A stretch of DNA of 64,000 bases from UBA1952 sp965246765 (GCA_965246765.1 CBDFFJ010000008.1:124001-188000); one strand, 5' to 3'; shown: positions 36,493-44,805, counted from the first letter of the stretch. The notes: generated from the letters alone by a model not told the origin. Translations and numbers: made by a program.

Positions 36493-37571
36493 CAGCCAAC
36501 CCGGTCTTTTGCAGGAATAGATGCTGCGTTCCCGGCAAGGTTACTTCCCACTTTTGTATCCGCAGGAATGCGGTTAGACGTACGCAGCATCATAATTTTA
36601 TTCAACAGGTCAAACCAAAACGGGGCGCCGAGGCAAAGCGCCAACGCAGTGATAAGCCAGCCAATTATGACAACGAACATATTATAATCTTGCGGCAACT
36701 TGCAACCCTTCCGACCAAGGCCGAGAATGGCCTGTGTTTTGTCTGCATCGGCATTGAGTTGCCGGTACATATTGGCCAGCACCGTATCTGCGGGCGCGGC
36801 GGCGGCATTAACACTTGAAACTGTGGCTGCGACTGTGCTATAAGCTTTATAACGGGCCTCGGCGATTTTTACCATCTGCTCACGCAGATCTTTATCCTTC
36901 GTCAGAATCCGTGCGATCGCAATCGTATCTATATTGAATGATACGGCGAACGTCATTCCTATTACGAGAAGTATAGTTTGCGTCAGGCGCTTGTACCAAC
37001 CCTCAGCACGTTCCATCATCTGATTGTACCATAGCTCCAGACTTCCTTTGAAACGGTTGATGTCTTCTGCCGCCTCGATCCATAACTGCCGGAGGTAGCG
37101 CAGGGTCTGCGGCTCGATATCAAAGCCGGGATTTGACATGCCAAACAGCACATCCTTAATGCGCAGCATTGGATTTGCAGCGTTGGTGAACGTTTCCCCT
37201 CTCAGCAATGCAATGACCGTTTGTGAAAACGCTTCCGGTGCTATGTACGATGGCTTGCTGTTTACCCGGCTAGCGGCCATATACTTAATCAGGGGATGCG
37301 CATAGAAGGCACGGGCAAATGAGTGTTTGCCTTCGAACTGACCACCAAAAAAAAACTTGAAACTGTCTAGCCGGTCCTGGGAAAAGTTTGCAGCTACTGT
37401 TGTCTGTCGGTCCTGATCCTCGAGCATACGCTTTATACAGCGTACGAGAAAACGCTGCCGGATGCCAAACCAACGCGTAATAAATTCCATAACGATCATG
37501 GCAAGGAGGCTGTATAACAGAAAGATGAAAATTAGCCCAATGGCTACGGACAGCGCTGTATTATTGAGCAT
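36492..37571 (-). CDS. Membrane protein of unknown function, first gene of protease operon
   Basis: A 359-residue protein with three clear spans: ALSVAIGLIFIFLLYSLLAMIV at the N-terminus, QTILLVIGMTFAVSFNIDTI in the middle and FVVIIGWLITALALCLGAPF near the C-terminus, followed by WFDLLNKIMMLRTSN. A cytoplasmic domain of about 150 residues lies between spans 1 and 2. I have no family name, but proteins ending in GAPFWFDLLNK-like sequence are widespread. Palindrome copy C lies about 204 bases upstream. Confidence 0.7.
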   Translation of the reverse strand: MLNNTALSVAIGLIFIFLLYSLLAMIVMEFITRWFGIRQRFLVRCIKRMLEDQDRQTTVAANFSQDRLDSFKFFFGGQFEGKHSFARAFYAHPLIKYMAASRVNSKPSYIAPEAFSQTVIALLRGETFTNAANPMLRIKDVLFGMSNPGFDIEPQTLRYLRQLWIEAAEDINRFKGSLELWYNQMMERAEGWYKRLTQTILLVIGMTFAVSFNIDTIAIARILTKDKDLREQMVKIAEARYKAYSTVAATVSSVNAAAAPADTVLANMYRQLNADADKTQAILGLGRKGCKLPQDYNMFVVIIGWLITALALCLGAPFWFDLLNKIMMLRTSNRIPADTKVGSNLAGNAASIPAKDRVG

Positions 37572-37774
37572 GGGAAGTTTTCTTGAATATTACCGACAAG
37601 ATAATGTCTGATATTAACTGCTAGGTATTTTACCTAATTCAAAATTGAAAAGTCTGCATTATATCGGTAGCGGAAAAACCCATGCATTAATTCACGGCTC
37701 TCCCACTTTTTTATTTGCGACACCCTGGCCCAACTTCACAAAAACCAAAGCTTGGCATTCTTTCAGTGCGATGG

Positions 37775-37792
37775 AACAAGATTATTCTTGTT
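37775..37792. promoter_or_regulatory. Palindrome AACAAGATTATTCTTGTT, copy C
   Basis: Perfect 18-base dyad, the third exact copy in the element. Flanks (AAAGCTTG, TGCGATGG on the left) match copy F at 26908. Upstream of the minus-strand protease operon (start 37571). Confidence 0.7.
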
Positions 37793-37879
37793 AGACAGAC
37801 TTGAGTCGATGCGCTTAACATGCACCCTAGACAAGACGAGTAAGGCACGACCATGAGGACCTTCAGCGTAAAAACACAT

Positions 37880-38010
37880 TCAGAGCAACAAGTCTCCCAT
37901 TGGCACTTCCAACGCCTTCGCAACAAGGGACAGGTTGAAATGCTGAAGTTTACCTTCCCGAGTTCCATCGGTTAATTTGCGACTAGTCGTTGACTTCACA
38001 GCCGCGGGTT
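37880..38010 (-). pseudogene. Relic of an XRE-family regulator C-terminus
   Basis: On the minus strand one frame ends FNLSLVAKALEVPMGDLLL followed by a stop at 37880-37882, the typical third/fourth helix end of an XRE HTH domain. The overlapping frame reads GKVNFSIST, which is how such domains usually continue upstream, so a frame change separates the two. No N-terminal helices remain. Probably a decayed regulator. Confidence 0.4.
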
Positions 38011-38295
38011 AGCTATTCTTGTGTCCTTCCTTTAGCTAAACGCAGCTCCCCTTATTTCATTCTACCTGGTGCAATGATTCCTCGTCGCGATAGTATTTTT
38101 TCATAAGTTGATCCCTCCAACCGACAAATTGAATAGTAAATGCGGATTCCCCAAAAGGAGAATTATTCCTATTCTTTGGAAGTACCCATTTTTGTGTATC
38201 TGGATATAACAGGGCATTGCGCTTCATAGCCACTTCGCTCTAAATGCCTGGGAACCCTAAGATGCGACTGCTGCGCAGGCTTAGTAACTTGCTTT

Positions 38296-39147
38296 ATGTC
38301 CCTAACTAAAGTTGAATTCTTCCGCCTCTTTCTGGCTACGACTGATTCCGTCCGTGAGATTGCCTACTCCGATCTGAGTGAATACAAGGCGGAATTTCAT
38401 ACGGATACAACCAGCCAGAACCCACAGCAGGCGGGTGATTATGCCCAAGGGCAACTGGAGCAAATAACAGTGGATAGTAAACTGCTCAGCCTTTACAATG
38501 CTGTTACGGAATTCATGTCACCAAATCACATGGGTGGTACTCTTGCAGAAGACATGCCATTGGTTGAAGAAGTAGCAGAATTGGCACAGCGCCTCAGTAG
38601 TAATCTTAAGCTTTCCTCATCCATTATACCTCTTGTAGCCGAGGCTGTTGGGAAAGTAGCAACCCAAGACCTGAAAAGGGATTTCCTGACACGCTTTCTG
38701 CAACAGAACGCCGGAAAAGTGCAGGAGTATAGAATGACGCAATTGGAAAAAGGGGCTAAACGCAATCGTAACACTGAGCAGGATGAGGAATCAGCCACCG
38801 GCTATACCCTTACGCAACAGGCTTTGGCACTTCACTTTTTTCTCACTGAAGCCATGAACGTAACAGGAGTTGACAAGACAAAAATCATTGCCCTTGCCCA
38901 CCTGTTTGCAGCCAAGCCGATTCCGGTAAAAAATGGCAAAGAGAATATCGGTAACAGCGGTATTAAGACCGCCTTCGCCAAAATAAGAGAGAAGCAGGAT
39001 AAGGGCCAGCTTTCTGACCTGCGATTCGTGTTACGATTCTTCAAGCCTTTCGAGGATACACCTTCAGACGGTATGAAGCGCATCATTCAGGCAATAGAGC
39101 GGGAAATCGCCAAGACGGAAGAACGTCTTAAAAGGGAAGAGTGGTAA
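38296..39147 (+). CDS. Hypothetical protein of the mobility module
   Basis: A 283-residue, mostly helical, charged protein starting MSLTKVEFFRLFLATTDSVR. No domain recognised. The C-terminal part (IKTAFAKIREKQDKGQLSDL, LRFVLRFFKPFEDTP) repeats the style of small Bacteroidota mobile-element proteins. Three GTTACG/CGTAAC motifs lie inside the gene (38513, 38767, 38859). First gene in the run that leads to the recombinase. Confidence 0.7.
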   Translation: MSLTKVEFFRLFLATTDSVREIAYSDLSEYKAEFHTDTTSQNPQQAGDYAQGQLEQITVDSKLLSLYNAVTEFMSPNHMGGTLAEDMPLVEEVAELAQRLSSNLKLSSSIIPLVAEAVGKVATQDLKRDFLTRFLQQNAGKVQEYRMTQLEKGAKRNRNTEQDEESATGYTLTQQALALHFFLTEAMNVTGVDKTKIIALAHLFAAKPIPVKNGKENIGNSGIKTAFAKIREKQDKGQLSDLRFVLRFFKPFEDTPSDGMKRIIQAIEREIAKTEERLKREEW

Positions 39148-39664
39148 CGTAATGGAATCGCCTTAGCGTAATAAAGAAGGCCGCTGCCCTAATAAACATC
39201 GGTTTTGGGGTAACAAAACGTCTGACTGTTCAGACGCATTGTTACGCATTCAGACGCGAGAAGGCTCTAAATGCGTAACACAGGCTCTTTATGCCTTACG
39301 GATAGCATAGTGTTACGCTGTCCTTTCCGAAACGTAACAAGTCCGACCCAAACGTAACAAGTCAGTAGTTCGCTCGAATCAGGGGCTACCCCTTACCTGA
39401 CCCCTCGTGCCCTATTGTCGGATGTTAGCAGTATGAATCTCTCACATTCAGAATCTGGCTTTGCCCAACAAACCTATTGTGCATGAAAAAGCCAGGCATT
39501 GAACCAGCACGGTGTTACGTTACCCTTTCCAAAACGTAACAAATAGCAGGTATGGGAAATTAGGGGTAGCCCCTTACCTGACCCCTCGCGTCATTTCGTC
39601 GGAACTTTGCACTACTATTCAGACTATCAACAACTTACCACTTAATCCAAAACCCCAAACCCGT
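39148..39664. repeat. Non-coding region with paired direct repeats (possible origin or operator)
   Basis: Two related units at about 39310-39422 and 39512-39603. Each has GTTACG-N15-CGTAAC (39312-39338 and 39514-39540) and, further on, a GGGG-CCCC hairpin sequence followed by TTACCTGACCCCTCG. To the left are further motifs (39241, 39274) and a hairpin GTCTGACTGTTCAGAC. The layout, repeated units in a 500-base gap, resembles iterons or a partition/transfer site. No relaxase is recognisable nearby, so oriT is unproven. Confidence 0.5.
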
Positions 39665-39862
39665 ATGAAAAGCATCTTCCAAAAACCCGTAACAAAGTGC
39701 TCTTTTACCCGCTCTCGTATGAATCCATGCCCGAAGTGCAGCCAGCGCATCCGCAGCCTTCAGCCGACCTGTAATGAATCACTATTCAAATTCTTTTCTG
39801 CGGCAACAGCAGTAGCAATCATGCTCCGGTTCTGCCCGGTGTGCGGAAAAGTAAAGCAGTGA
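39665..39862 (+). CDS. Small zinc-ribbon-like protein
   Basis: A 65-residue protein from the ATG at 39665. Two CxxC pairs, MNPCPKCSQ and RFCPVCGKV, about 37 residues apart, suggest a zinc ribbon. An open frame continues upstream to 39512, but that stretch is part of the direct repeats, so the later ATG is preferred. Function unknown; possibly regulatory. Confidence 0.5.
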   Translation: MKSIFQKPVTKCSFTRSRMNPCPKCSQRIRSLQPTCNESLFKFFSAATAVAIMLRFCPVCGKVKQ

Positions 39863-40031
39863 GATAGTGCTAAGAAGAAACACTGCTTCTGTCTTCTTCC
39901 TGTTACGATAGCCGCGCCGCACTTGTTACGATTGCTATTCAGCCTTTGTTACAACTAAGAGGCACAGGAAACACCTAAAACACAGAAGGCCAACCATCAC
40001 CTCATCCCTTAAATCCGACCCAACCCCACCT

Positions 40032-41027
40032 ATGAAACCTGTAAAAAAGCTAAGACATATTCTGGAAGACACTATCGGCTTACTGGCCGAGCTGGAGCAG
40101 CACAACCGCAATGTGCTCATTCAGTTTACCTGTTACCGTAACAATCGCATCGTCCATAAAAGCAGTCCTATGAAGCGGGGCCAGTTATCCGCAAGGCTGC
40201 CCGAAGCCTGCCGCCAGCACCGCGCCACAGAACTATCCCTTCTTATCACCGGCACCAACCGGCAGCTTCAGCCGGCAGAGCTATACAGGGCGGACTTTGT
40301 CTTGGGAAGCAAAGAGCCAGCCCACGCTTCTTATCAAAGGCGTGGTCTGGGTGGCTTCGGCTCAGCCCCTATGGCTGAGACTTTGGCCGACAGCGGTGGT
40401 GGTATCAGTGGAGGTATCGGCAACGGCGGCCTGGGAGCATTGGATGAGGCAGTAGAGGTGGCCAATCACCTTCTTGCCGAAGGACGCTTTATGGACAAGC
40501 ACGAGGCGCTTCAGCAGGAAGCCGTTGAGCTGCGGAAAAAAGTAAAAGAACTTGAAGACGAGCTTGCAAAGGAGCGGGAGGCCCTTGCAGCCCGCGACCT
40601 GTTCAAAGAGCGAATAGAGCAGTTTACCCCTTTTATGCCCCTGCTTACGCAGCTTGTAGGCGTTAATTCTCCGGTAGGCAGGGCGCTCAGCGGTCTGGGG
40701 AGCATCGGCAGCAACAACCAGATTGAGGCAGCCGGTACTGTGCCCGATGATGCGCATACTACGGCTGTATTGGGAGTGGTGCGCGGGTTTATGGGCACCC
40801 TACATGAATCATACAAAGGCCAGCTTGTTTTTGTGATGCAGCGGGTGCAAAAAGACCCAAACCTTATTCCTCATCTTGCCCGGTTCATTCAAACACCTCC
40901 TCAGGCAAGCCCAGCACCTCCGCCAGCAGCTCACCAAAATCCTACGCATCAACCAACAGAACAAAAGCAAAAACAAAACCAGAAGCAGGATGCAGCACAA
41001 CCAGACAGCAGCCGTGAGAAGGTGTAA
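40032..41027 (+). CDS. Coiled-coil protein of the mobility module
   Basis: A 331-residue protein: a basic N-terminal domain (MKPVKKLRHILEDTIGLLAE), a Gly-rich linker (SGGGISGGIGNGGLGALDEA), a coiled coil with heptads (EAVELRKKVKELEDELAKER), and a Gln/Pro-rich C-terminal tail (about 290-331). Not recognised by family. Its 3' end overlaps the next gene by 38 bases. DNA-binding or scaffolding is possible but not shown. Confidence 0.6.
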   Translation: MKPVKKLRHILEDTIGLLAELEQHNRNVLIQFTCYRNNRIVHKSSPMKRGQLSARLPEACRQHRATELSLLITGTNRQLQPAELYRADFVLGSKEPAHASYQRRGLGGFGSAPMAETLADSGGGISGGIGNGGLGALDEAVEVANHLLAEGRFMDKHEALQQEAVELRKKVKELEDELAKEREALAARDLFKERIEQFTPFMPLLTQLVGVNSPVGRALSGLGSIGSNNQIEAAGTVPDDAHTTAVLGVVRGFMGTLHESYKGQLVFVMQRVQKDPNLIPHLARFIQTPPQASPAPPPAAHQNPTHQPTEQKQKQNQKQDAAQPDSSREKV

Positions 41028-42444
41028 GTGCTGCGGGGTGGAGATGGCGTCCCGGCCCGGAAGGCGTCCCAAGACTTATTGCAGCAATGCCTGTAAGCAG
41101 ACTGCTTACTATCAAAGACGCAAAACATCCGATAACAATATTGTTACGCAAAGAGACTTTGTTACGGGATGCGCCCATAGCGTAACAAATCATACTGATG
41201 ATATAGCCATCCCACAAACAGCCAATCCGCAACCCTTCATAACCCCGCACTCGCAAGCGAGTGAGCAGAAAGACCAAGCCCTACCTACCTATTACCCTTC
41301 TTATAAAACATCCTTTATGGAACACCATACACTATCAGACGAACATAACGCCACTGATGAATCAACATCCCCGCAGTCCATAAGCGTTATGGGCATGGAA
41401 GTGGACAAAGAATGGTTTACCGGTCTTTTGGAAACCCTGCCCGAAGACCAGCAGCGGCAACTATCCCGGCTGCTGCTTCAAACCATCACGGATGTATTCC
41501 CTGACCTTACAGACGAACTGATTGTTACGCATTCAGACCCCTATGACGAATCACCCCTAACAGACGACTCCTCGCAGAACGACTATGTACAGAAGGATGA
41601 AGGCAATGAGGAAGACAATTATGATGATGGCAATGGTGGTGAAGAAGGAGCGGGCGAAGGACACGGCTTGGAAGGCGGTGGTCTAGAAGACGAGGAACTG
41701 TACCCTAACGAAGAAGGCGATGGGAATGAGGTTGAAGATGGTAATGGCAAAACTCAAGCGGGTGCGCATAATGATGCAGGTATCAAAACCTACCGTCTTA
41801 ATTCGCGTGAATCAGAAGCGACAGTAAGGCAACCACGACATGGAGATGTCCATTCAGCATTCTCTCAACAAAACGTAACAAGCCGTAACAGCAGTCACGT
41901 CAATCACGCTCTTCACTGTCCTGGTGGTGATAAAGGGCGGGGGCATATAAGCGGTTATCTGGCCCGCTTTAATTCACCGCGCATCAGGAGGGGCTTGACT
42001 ATCTGGGAAGAGCTATCCGTAACAATACCTCACTTCATGGAAGACTACGTGATGCACTTCGCTTCAGAAGCAGGTATGCTTGTTCATCCTGCGGGCACTA
42101 AGAAGGGCGGACTTGTTACGGTACACATCCTCCTTCACCTCGCTGAGCATCGCCGTCCTATTTGCAGGCTGCTTGACCTTGTGCTGGAGGCAGAAGATGG
42201 AATACTAAGAGAGCAGGACTTTAGAGAAGGTGGTGCTTTTACAGCCGACGAAATAGCAACGCAGGATGATAGCTACTTATCGCCAGAAGAAGGAGCGATT
42301 GACTACGATTGCTTTGACAGCGCTGCTGCAACAGGCATGATACCGCAAGGCGGTAGCCGCCACATCACGGCCCACGACATTGCCATGTACAGCAACATAA
42401 AAGCTGTCCGGCAGCTTGTGCGCCCCGGTACAACACGTGCCTGA
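40990..42444 (+). CDS. Zinc-finger protein with long acidic region
   Basis: 484 residues from the ATG at 40990: N-terminal finger CKCCGVEMASRPGRRPKTYC with CSNACKQTAYYQRRK, a DUF-type Cys4 finger common near mobile-element genes, then a Glu/Asp/Gly-rich acidic stretch (about residues 190-260) and a folded C-terminal part (ISGYLARFNSPRIRRGLTIW, HFASEAGMLVHPAGTKKGGL). GTTACG-type motifs occur inside the gene at 41143, 41161, 41181, 41524, 41874, 41884, 42018 and 42115. Function unknown. Confidence 0.6.
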   Translation: MQHNQTAAVRRCKCCGVEMASRPGRRPKTYCSNACKQTAYYQRRKTSDNNIVTQRDFVTGCAHSVTNHTDDIAIPQTANPQPFITPHSQASEQKDQALPTYYPSYKTSFMEHHTLSDEHNATDESTSPQSISVMGMEVDKEWFTGLLETLPEDQQRQLSRLLLQTITDVFPDLTDELIVTHSDPYDESPLTDDSSQNDYVQKDEGNEEDNYDDGNGGEEGAGEGHGLEGGGLEDEELYPNEEGDGNEVEDGNGKTQAGAHNDAGIKTYRLNSRESEATVRQPRHGDVHSAFSQQNVTSRNSSHVNHALHCPGGDKGRGHISGYLARFNSPRIRRGLTIWEELSVTIPHFMEDYVMHFASEAGMLVHPAGTKKGGLVTVHILLHLAEHRRPICRLLDLVLEAEDGILREQDFREGGAFTADEIATQDDSYLSPEEGAIDYDCFDSAAATGMIPQGGSRHITAHDIAMYSNIKAVRQLVRPGTTRA

Positions 42445-42647
42445 TAAGAGCGTATCCATCACTGCAACAATATCGCAAGACAGGCAGGTTTTAGGCGAGG
42501 AAAAACGTCTTTAAGACTGTTGCCGTGTGCTGCTTTCGGCATTCTGTTAGAATGCACCGTAGCAGGCATCACCAAAGCATCCTCGTGCGCACGCGCGAAT
42601 GTTAGTAACTTTTTTCCACACCAACAAACCCTAATCCTATATTTGGC
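42445..42647. other. Short gap with no gene
   Basis: About 200 bases before a small gene; I see nothing in it. Confidence 0.3.
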
Positions 42648-43043
42648 ATGAAAGTAGCAACAGAGAAAACAGACAAAGCAGAAACCATTAGTGCGTACTA
42701 TACCAGAGCTATACCCCTTCCAACACCAGAACAAAAAGGCGAAGAAGCCATACCCGCAAGGGTTTCCACTATCCTTCCGAACAAAGTACCCTTACACAAA
42801 CTGCAGGCTATCTGGAATGATGAATCAGTTACCTACACAGAAGAAGAGCTATTCAGAATCAGGGAATGGCTCTATGTAATGGCAGAGGTAACAATTATTG
42901 AATTTGAAAGGCATCAGCGCTCCATCCATATCGTCCCACTTACCCAACACACAACCAGTCACACTCACACATCTACCACTCCGCCAAATGAAGTCCAGAA
43001 AAGCCATTCTATACGTCCGCGTATCTACCGACGAGCAAGCTGA
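42648..43043 (+). CDS. Small protein before the recombinase
   Basis: A 131-residue protein, MKVATEKTDKAETISAYYTR, with a helical middle (YTEEELFRIREWLYVMAEVT) and a low-complexity Thr/Ser/His tail. No family recognised. It overlaps the recombinase start (42988) by 56 bases, so translation may be coupled. Confidence 0.5.
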   Translation: MKVATEKTDKAETISAYYTRAIPLPTPEQKGEEAIPARVSTILPNKVPLHKLQAIWNDESVTYTEEELFRIREWLYVMAEVTIIEFERHQRSIHIVPLTQHTTSHTHTSTTPPNEVQKSHSIRPRIYRRAS

Positions 43044-44805
43044 CAAAGGCCATAGTCTTGCCCATCAGGAAGACAAGCTCAGGAGCTATTGCGCCTACAA
43101 CAACATGGAGATAGTAGGCTTCTATAAAGAAGACCACTCTGCCAAATCTTTTGAGCGCCCTCAATTCAGGATGCTCCTTGACTTCCTGAAAAAGGACAAG
43201 GGCAAGGCTGATACACTGTTGTTTCTAAAGTGGGACAGGTTCAGCCGCAACGCACCGGAAGCCTATGGAATGATTAGCACCCTTGCCAAGCTTGGCGTAG
43301 AGCCACAGGCAGCGGAGCAGCCCCTAAATCTGGAAGTGCCGGAGCAGAAAATCATGCTTGCCCTTTACCTCACTGCACCAGAGGTTGAGAATGACAGAAG
43401 GGCCATGAATGTGTTTGCCGGGATGCGCAGGGCGATGAAGGAAGGCCGTCAGATGGGAAAGGCTCCCTATGGCTATAAACACGGACGTTGTGAAAGAAAC
43501 AGGCCGCGCATTGTACCGAGCGACGATGCTCCTCTTGTACAGCTATCCTTTGAGATGATGGCTACAGGCCATTATCAGATTGAACACCTGAGGAAGATCG
43601 TAAACGAGAAAGGGTTGAAAGCAACCAAGAATACTTTTTGGGCAATGCTGCGCCATCCGGTCTATATGGGAAAGGTGCAGGTGGCTGCCCATAAGGACGA
43701 GCCTGCCATGCTGGTAAATGGGCTTCATGAAGCATTGGTAAGTGAAGCCCTGTATTATGAAGTGCAGGATGTGCTGGACGGTAAAAAGCGGAAGCCAACT
43801 ATTCCAGGACATGAGACGAGCCACGAAGAATTGCCGCTCAGGGGCTTTCTGAAGTGCGCCAAGTGTGGCGGCAATCTTACCGGCAGCGCGGCAAACGGGC
43901 ATGGTGGCAAGTATTACTACTACCACTGTAGAAAGGGCTGTAAGGAGCGCTTTAGAGCAGATGCAGCCAACGCAGAATTTGAGGGGCTTCTTGAGCGCAT
44001 TAGCGGCAATAAGAAGGTGCTGAAATCCTTTGAGCTAATCCTTACCGATAGCTTTAAAAAGGACGGGACGGGAAAAGAGGCAGAGCTTAAAAAGATAGCT
44101 AAGGAGTTGGCAACCCTTCAGGGCAGGCTTCGGAATGCGGAGACATTGATGCTGGATGGGGAGATAAAGCCTTCGGACTACAATGGAATAAAGGCAAGGC
44201 TGGAGCCTGAAATTGCGAGGCTTGTAAGGCAGCAGACGGCTCTTGATAGCAGCAGCAATCGGGAGGAGCAGGAAATGCTGGAATTCGGATTCTACTTTTT
44301 AAGCAATTGTGCCAAACTCTTTAAGGACGCGGCTTTGGAGCAAAAAAGAAGGATAATAGGTTCGACCTTCCCTGAAAAGCTCGTTTTTGAGAATGGTGAG
44401 TGTCGAACCTATTCTGAGGATAGCTTCATATCGCTGCTTTGCAGGACTGGCGCGGTTTCCAAAAAGAAAAAGGACGGAGACAATTCTAAGAATTGCTCTC
44501 CGTCCTGTGATGTAGTCGCACCAGGACTCGAACCTAGAATAACTGAACCAAAATCAGTTGTGTTACCATTACACCATGCGACTATCCCGGTGAGGGCTGC
44601 AAATGTAAAACGGGGTGGGGGAGCAGCCAAAATTTTTTTAGGGCCCGGGCCGGTTCTCATTTCCGCCCGCCTTTCCGATAAGACTTATAGGAGCCGGGCC
44701 CTTTTTTCGGAGTTTGAGGTGCTTCTGCTTTTTTCACGGGCCCCTTTTTTGCCGCAGGCGCCGTGTCTGCTGCCGGCTTCCGATCCGGGCGGGGCTTGCG
44801 CTTAG
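42988..44805 (+). CDS. Large serine recombinase, open frame runs through attR and tRNA-Gln
   Basis: Site-specific recombinase of the resolvase/invertase superfamily, large form. Start at the ATG 42988 (MKSRKAILYVRVSTDEQ, catalytic Ser at residue 13). Resolvase domain to about residue 150, recombinase domain (GKAPYGYKHGRCERNRPRIV, TFWAMLRHPVYMGKVQ), zinc ribbon (FLKCAKCGGNLTGSA ... HCRKGCKERF) and a coiled coil. The conserved part ends at about KLVFENGECRTYSEDSFISL (44380-44435). Beyond that the frame passes through a terminator, the att core, tRNA-Gln (giving VAPGLEPRI) and the 3' end of rluF, stopping only at 44805. The native tail was probably exchanged on integration. Confidence 0.85.
   Translation: MKSRKAILYVRVSTDEQADKGHSLAHQEDKLRSYCAYNNMEIVGFYKEDHSAKSFERPQFRMLLDFLKKDKGKADTLLFLKWDRFSRNAPEAYGMISTLAKLGVEPQAAEQPLNLEVPEQKIMLALYLTAPEVENDRRAMNVFAGMRRAMKEGRQMGKAPYGYKHGRCERNRPRIVPSDDAPLVQLSFEMMATGHYQIEHLRKIVNEKGLKATKNTFWAMLRHPVYMGKVQVAAHKDEPAMLVNGLHEALVSEALYYEVQDVLDGKKRKPTIPGHETSHEELPLRGFLKCAKCGGNLTGSAANGHGGKYYYYHCRKGCKERFRADAANAEFEGLLERISGNKKVLKSFELILTDSFKKDGTGKEAELKKIAKELATLQGRLRNAETLMLDGEIKPSDYNGIKARLEPEIARLVRQQTALDSSSNREEQEMLEFGFYFLSNCAKLFKDAALEQKRRIIGSTFPEKLVFENGECRTYSEDSFISLLCRTGAVSKKKKDGDNSKNCSPSCDVVAPGLEPRITEPKSVVLPLHHATIPVRAANVKRGGGAAKIFLGPGPVLISARLSDKTYRSRALFSEFEVLLLFSRAPFLPQAPCLLPASDPGGACA
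44472..44505 (-). terminator. Terminator of tRNA-Gln supplied by the element
   Basis: Long stem GGACGGAGA-CAATTC / GAATTG-CTCTCCGTCC with a small bulge and a 3-base loop; on the minus strand it is followed by TTTTTCTTTTT. It lies 8 bases downstream of the tRNA 3' end and within the extended recombinase frame. Confidence 0.8.
44503..44516. other. attR core of the integrated element (GTAGT at 44512-44516)
   Basis: TCCTGTGATGTAGT here, TCCTGTAGT at 13699-13707. The GTAGT core covers the last acceptor bases and the discriminator of tRNA-Gln, so integration leaves the tRNA sequence complete. Confidence 0.6.
44513..44583 (-). tRNA. tRNA-Gln (anticodon UUG)
   Basis: 71 bases on the minus strand. 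Acceptor stem AGTCGCA / TGCGACT, D-arm with AATGGTAACAC, anticodon stem ACTGA / TCAGT around loop TTTTGGT with anticodon TTG at 44549-44551, T-arm with GGTTCGAGTCC. CCA is not encoded. This gene is the integration site of the element. Confidence 0.95.

Larger units (their letters stand above)
37572..38295. other. Non-coding region with palindrome copy C and an XRE gene relic
   Basis: About 720 bases in the divergent gap between the protease operon and the mobility module. It holds the palindrome at 37775-37792 and a remnant of an XRE-type gene (37880-38010); otherwise I see nothing. Confidence 0.5.

Noticed and set aside
39512..39664. N-terminal extension of the small zinc-ribbon gene
   Set aside because: This stretch is part of a direct repeat with non-coding character, so the ATG at 39665 is more likely.
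38296..43043. Conjugation or relaxase genes
   Set aside because: None of these proteins shows a relaxase, coupling protein or VirB4 motif, so I do not call the element conjugative.
44357..44412. Inverted GGTTCGAC / GTCGAACC in the recombinase 3' part as a second att site
   Set aside because: It falls in the conserved coding motif IIGSTFPEK and downstream codons; the similarity to the left end is short and may be chance.
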